16,768 bases of DNA from CAZHBA01 sp964530225 (GTDB taxonomy: Bacteria; Pseudomonadota; Alphaproteobacteria; UBA6615): the NCBI GenBank assembly GCA_964530225.1, contig CAZHBA010000036.1:1-16768 (forward strand), given 5' to 3'. Positions 14,329 to 16,768 of the stretch are shown piece by piece (the stretch's first letter is position 1; each line of letters starts with the position of its first letter). Under the pieces are notes generated by a model. The model worked only from the letters and a program-made list of their open reading frames with translations, was not told the DNA's origin and ran no database searches. The position numbers and the translations under genes are program-made.

Positions 14329-14403
14329 ATAAATCCGTTACCCAGCTTGTCTTGCCTTGCCGGGTTCCATACATACCGGCGCAGTTGTCGAGAATACTAA
14401 AGC

Positions 14404-15258
14404 ATGGCTGATCTGATGCGAAAAGGTACGCAAATACCGCCGGACGGCAATTCCGGCGTATTGGAGGGGCCGCCGGCGGTGCGTTCCATCGGCGCGGTGA
14501 ACTGGCGTGGAATGTGGGCGCTGTATGCCCGCGAGGTGAAGCGATTCTACAAAGTCGGCACGCAGACCCTCGCCGCGCCGGTGGTCACGTCGCTGCTGTT
14601 TTTCATCGTGTTCAGTGTCGCGCTCAAAGGTGACGGGCGTTCGGTCGGTGATGTGCCGTTCGTTGTCTTTCTGGCGCCCGGCCTTATCATGATGTCGATC
14701 CTACAAAACTCGTTCGCCAACACCTCGTCCTCGCTGATGGTGTCGAAGGTGCAAGGCAATATCGTCGATGTGCTGATGCCACCCATGAGCCCGGCTGAAT
14801 TGACGGTCGCCTATGTTGGCGGTGGAGTGACGCGCGGCGTTTTGGTCGGCCTCACCACAGGCGCGGCGCTGTGGCTGTTCGTCGATTTGGATATCCACGA
14901 TCCCTTCGCCATCTTGTTTCACGGCGTAGCCGCCTCGGTGATGCTGTCGCTATTAGGCGTGATCGGCGGAATCTGGGCGGAGAAGTTCGACCATATCGCT
15001 GCCATGACCAACTTCGCTGTCGTGCCCATGTCGTTCCTGTCGGGCACTTTCTTTTCAATCGAACGGTTGCCCCAGGTGTGGCAGAACGTGGCGTATTTCA
15101 ATCCGCTCTTTTACGCCATTGATAGCTTCCGTTATGGCTTCATCGGTCAGTCGGACAGTACCTTGTGGCTGAGCATGACGGTCATGGTCACGATCAACGC
15201 GGCGCTGTTCGCCTTCGCTTACCGGTTGTTCGCAATCGGCTACAAGTTAAAAAGCTGA
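14404..15258 (+). CDS. ABC-2 type transporter permease (first of a tandem pair)
   Basis: 284 residues from ATG at 14404. After a cytoplasmic N-terminus of about 35 residues, VNWRGMWALYAREVKRFYKV is the amphipathic connector helix typical of ABC-2 permeases. About six membrane spans follow: LAAPVVTSLLFFIVFSVAL, FLAPGLIMMSILQNSF, LTVAYVGGGVTRGVLVGL, FHGVAASVMLSLLGVIGG, then the signature VVPMSFLSGTFFSIERLPQV and a last span before the FAIGYKLKS tail. SGTFFxxxxLPxxW is the family hallmark. Such permeases export lipids, polysaccharides or drugs when paired with an ATPase. Its stop overlaps the next start (TGATG at 15256-15260), so translation is coupled to a homologous second permease. No ATPase gene lies nearby. 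Confidence 0.88.
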   Translation: MADLMRKGTQIPPDGNSGVLEGPPAVRSIGAVNWRGMWALYAREVKRFYKVGTQTLAAPVVTSLLFFIVFSVALKGDGRSVGDVPFVVFLAPGLIMMSILQNSFANTSSSLMVSKVQGNIVDVLMPPMSPAELTVAYVGGGVTRGVLVGLTTGAALWLFVDLDIHDPFAILFHGVAASVMLSLLGVIGGIWAEKFDHIAAMTNFAVVPMSFLSGTFFSIERLPQVWQNVAYFNPLFYAIDSFRYGFIGQSDSTLWLSMTVMVTINAALFAFAYRLFAIGYKLKS

Positions 15259-16055
15259 TGGTGGGGCAGCCCAAAGTGCGCCATTTCGGCGCCATCAACC
15301 GGCGTGGACTGGCGACGCTCTATCGGCGCGAGGTCCATCGCGGCTTCAAGATCTGGGGCATTACCCTGGCAGCGCCGGCCATCCGCGCGCTGCTGTTTGC
15401 CGGAGTATTTGGGCTGGTCGTTGGCGGTTCGGGCAAGGTCGTTCTTGGCATGCCGTTCATGGAGTTCCTGGTGCCCGGATTGATCGCCGTGGCAATCCTT
15501 GAACGGGCGTTCGAGGCATCAGCCTTTTCGATCGTCTATGACAAGACCGAGGGCATCTTCACTGACGTGGCAATGCTGCCGCTGACGCCCGGCGAGCTGG
15601 TGATGGCTTATGCCGGGGCGGCTGTGACGGCGGGGTTCATCGGCGGCACGGTCGTATGGGCGGTGCTGTTGCCATTCGGTGGCCAATTTCCGGCCGAACC
15701 CCTCGCCCTGTTCTATTTTGCCGTCACCGGCTCGCTGATCATCGGCCTGTTTAGCCAGATATCGGGCCTGTGGGCGCAAAAATGGGATTACATCAATGGT
15801 ATCCAGATTTTTATTTTCATGCCCTTTGTTTTTTTCTCCGGCGTTTTTTTTCCCGTCGATAAATTGCCGGCGGCGGCGCAACCCTGGGCGCGTGCCAACC
15901 CGATTTTTTATATCGTTGACGGCGTGCGGTTCGGTATAACTGGCCGCACTGACGCCGACCCGCTGATCGGCGTGGCCGTTTTGCTGGTCTGCGTTGCCGC
16001 ACTGGCAGCCCTCAGCTACCGGCTATTTGCCGTCGGCTATCGCTATAAGACGTAG
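15258..16055 (+). CDS. ABC-2 type transporter permease (second of a tandem pair)
   Basis: 265 residues from ATG at 15258, chosen because it overlaps the previous stop (TGATG) and aligns with the start of the domain. The frame is open further upstream inside the first gene, but that part is spurious. The protein aligns along its whole length with the first permease: INRRGLATLYRREVHRGFKI with VNWRGMWALYAREVKRFYKV, GLWAQKWDYI with GIWAEKFDHI, FFSGVFFPVDKLP with FLSGTFFSIERLP, and YRLFAVGYRYKT with YRLFAIGYKLKS. Together they could form a heterodimeric transmembrane unit that needs an ATPase encoded elsewhere. Substrate unknown. Confidence 0.88.
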   Translation: MVGQPKVRHFGAINRRGLATLYRREVHRGFKIWGITLAAPAIRALLFAGVFGLVVGGSGKVVLGMPFMEFLVPGLIAVAILERAFEASAFSIVYDKTEGIFTDVAMLPLTPGELVMAYAGAAVTAGFIGGTVVWAVLLPFGGQFPAEPLALFYFAVTGSLIIGLFSQISGLWAQKWDYINGIQIFIFMPFVFFSGVFFPVDKLPAAAQPWARANPIFYIVDGVRFGITGRTDADPLIGVAVLLVCVAALAALSYRLFAVGYRYKT

Positions 16056-16080
16056 CTACTATCCCCCGCATGAAATAAAA

Positions 16081-16111
16081 CCCCGCGACCGTTCGGAGAT
16101 GGCACGCGGGG
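16081..16111 (-). terminator. hairpin resembling a leftward terminator
   Basis: CCCCGCG at 16081-16087 pairs with CGCGGGG at 16105-16111 across a 17-nt loop. The run of T needed for an intrinsic terminator (TTTTATTT) follows on the minus strand, not on the plus strand, where GCCCGAGG follows. No minus-strand gene is visible to its right, so either it ends an unrecognised small RNA, or it acts in both directions after the permease genes, or it is only a stable hairpin. Confidence 0.45.
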
Positions 16112-16233
16112 CCCGAGGCCTTGCTGTGGCGCAACAACGACCCCTACGGGGTTCGCTCCCCAAGCGCAACATAGGCCTATTTTCCAAGCGGTTAGCCCCA
16201 TCGGCTCGAGTTTCATACGCCTGTGTGCCGTTT
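16112..16233. other. GC-rich segment with nested hairpins, unassigned
   Basis: This 120-bp stretch between the permease operon and the AT-rich promoter region encodes no plausible protein. It contains ACCCCTACGGGGTT-type inverted repeats that compete with GGGGTTCGCTCCCC, and a longer AGGCC ... GGCCT pairing (16116 region with 16173 region). With the leftward hairpin next to it, it could be a minus-strand structured RNA of about 150 nt. No known RNA family (tRNA, 6S, tmRNA, SRP) could be matched. Confidence 0.25.
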
Positions 16234-16273
16234 TATTAGGCAATTAATCTAAATTGAATAAATATTAGGCAAT
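16234..16273. repeat. perfect 11-bp direct repeat pair upstream of the urtA-like promoter
   Basis: TATTAGGCAAT occurs at 16234-16244 and again at 16263-16273, 29 bp apart start to start, close to three helical turns. The pair lies about 120-160 bp upstream of the start site expected from the sigma-54 promoter, the usual distance for bacterial enhancer sites. The sequence does not match the NtrC consensus. Confidence 0.65.
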
Positions 16274-16367
16274 CTGCCGTCGTAAAAGTTACTCATATTC
16301 GGGGCGATTTGATGGAAAGCACAGAAAAACAAAGTAATTTCAACGATATAGGTTCCTACCAATTTTT

Positions 16368-16383
16368 TGGCACGGTGATTGCA
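16368..16383 (+). promoter_or_regulatory. sigma-54 (RpoN) promoter of the urtA-like gene
   Basis: TTGGCACGGTGATTGCA contains the -24 GG (16369-16370) and the -12 GC (16381-16382) at exactly the required 10-bp interval. It agrees with the consensus TGGCACG-N4-TTGCA throughout. Transcription would begin near 16394, giving a leader of about 40 nt before the ATG at 16435. Sigma-54 control is expected for nitrogen-scavenging transporters, which fits the gene downstream. Confidence 0.8.
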
Positions 16384-16434
16384 ATTGTAATTTGTAATGC
16401 GGTGCAACACCGAACTCTGTTGGAGGGTATCAAG

Positions 16435-16768
16435 ATGAAATTGAATAAGACGTTTAAGGGGGTCGCAGTGGCTGCGGCTTTGGTAGCCGGTGTGGCGGTC
16501 GCCGGTTCGGCGCAGGCGGCCGAGACCATCAAGATCGGCATTTTGCATTCCCTGTCGGGAACCATGGCGATTAGCGAGACGGCGTTGAAGGACGTCATGC
16601 TGTTTATGATTGACGAGCAGAACAAGAAGGGTGGCCTGCTTGGTAAGAAAATTGATGCGGTGACCGTCGACCCGGCTTCCGATTGGCCGCTGTTTGCGGA
16701 AAAAGCGCGCGAACTTCTCGAACAGCACAAGGTGGACGTGATTTTCGGTAACTGGACTTCCGTGTCGC
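16435..16768 (+). CDS. urtA: urea/short-chain amide ABC transporter substrate-binding protein, 5' part
   Basis: The gene starts at ATG 16435 with GGAGGG (16422-16427) 7 nt upstream and runs off the window after 111 codons. The signal peptide is MKLNKTFKGVAVAAALVAGV followed by a likely SAQA cleavage site. The mature protein opens with ETIKIGILHSLSGTMAISET, then LLGKKIDAVTVDPASDWPLF, AEKARELLEQ and VIFGNWTSVS. This is the UrtA/FmdD-type (Peripla_BP_5) N-terminus, in which the LSGTMAISE segment binds the urea or amide ligand. The protein would be periplasmic, feeding a branched-chain-type ABC importer (urtBCDE) whose genes would be expected beyond the edge. The sigma-54 promoter supports a nitrogen-starvation role. 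Urea versus other short amides cannot be separated from this fragment. Confidence 0.86.
   Translation, partial: MKLNKTFKGVAVAAALVAGVAVAGSAQAAETIKIGILHSLSGTMAISETALKDVMLFMIDEQNKKGGLLGKKIDAVTVDPASDWPLFAEKARELLEQHKVDVIFGNWTSVS

Noticed and set aside
14329..14403. LexA (SOS) box upstream of recX
   Set aside because: Only a single GTTC is present; the alphaproteobacterial GTTC-N7-GTTC spacing is absent on both strands.
16140..16200. tRNA-like T-arm (GGGGTTCGCTCCCC)
   Set aside because: The loop does not fit TTCRA, and no acceptor, anticodon or D-arm could be paired at the right distances.
16399..16412. CGGTG-CAA-CACCG inverted repeat as an NtrC site for the urtA-like gene
   Set aside because: It lies downstream of the predicted start site and is shorter than the NtrC palindrome; it may be a small leader hairpin, but evidence is too thin to list.
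16249..16730. Minus-strand frames of 159 and 124 codons over the urtA-like gene
   Set aside because: The plus-strand frame has a ribosome site, signal peptide and clear UrtA motifs, and the minus frames run through the promoter region without any domain.

Overview
The window looks like a chromosomal segment of a free-living alphaproteobacterium, probably a Rhodospirillales-like or marine lineage. The support is moderately high GC, many TRAP and ABC solute importers, a crotonase and a hydroxyisobutyrate-dehydrogenase-like enzyme, and the style of the MotA/MotB, PAS, RecX and UrtA sequences. This placement rests on protein resemblance read by eye and not on a marker gene. No rRNA, tRNA, CRISPR array, insertion sequence or phage gene was recognised.

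Layout. 1-1240 (+): a YqgE/AlgH-family protein with an apparent signal peptide, cut by the window edge, followed 7 bp later by a class I SAM methyltransferase. 1245-2056 (-): an enoyl-CoA hydratase/isomerase broken by one frameshift. 2121-5617: a complete TRAP transporter split by a regulatory gap. The binding protein (dctP type) is on the minus strand with its own terminator. The two membrane subunits (dctQ, dctM) are on the plus strand and end in a strong terminator shared with a convergent gene. 5628-6515 (-): a beta-hydroxyacid dehydrogenase-type oxidoreductase. 6652-7893 (+): an MFS transporter, divergent from it.

7894-8704 is a gene graveyard. It carries recognisable but decayed motA and motB remnants in their normal order, behind a degenerate CtrA-like box. 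8705-10847 (+): a CocE/NonD-type hydrolase and a YjbR/MmcQ-family protein, closed by a terminator. 10945-11232 (-) holds a second relic, a frameshifted PAS-domain fragment. 11375-12223 (+): an alpha/beta hydrolase of the HSL/BD-FAE type. 12517-13725 (+): an MscS-family channel. 13729-14328 (-): RecX, convergent with it. 14404-16055 (+): two overlapping, mutually homologous ABC-2 permeases with no ATPase partner in the window. 16435 to the edge (+): the start of a urea/amide-type ABC substrate-binding protein (UrtA-like). It lies behind an almost perfect sigma-54 promoter and an upstream pair of perfect 11-bp repeats.

How it fits together. The intact genes mostly concern uptake (TRAP, MFS, UrtA) and catabolism or hydrolysis of small organic molecules (dehydrogenase, crotonase, two alpha/beta hydrolases), with some housekeeping (RecX, MscS, YqgE). 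The most notable content is in the spaces between genes: two independent relics of motility and signalling genes, a tandem operator-like repeat at the TRAP promoter, and a nitrogen-type sigma-54 promoter at the end. I did not find a clearly new multi-gene system. The best candidates for new biology are the TRAP regulatory region with an atypical binding protein, and the unexplained activator sites in front of the urtA-like gene.
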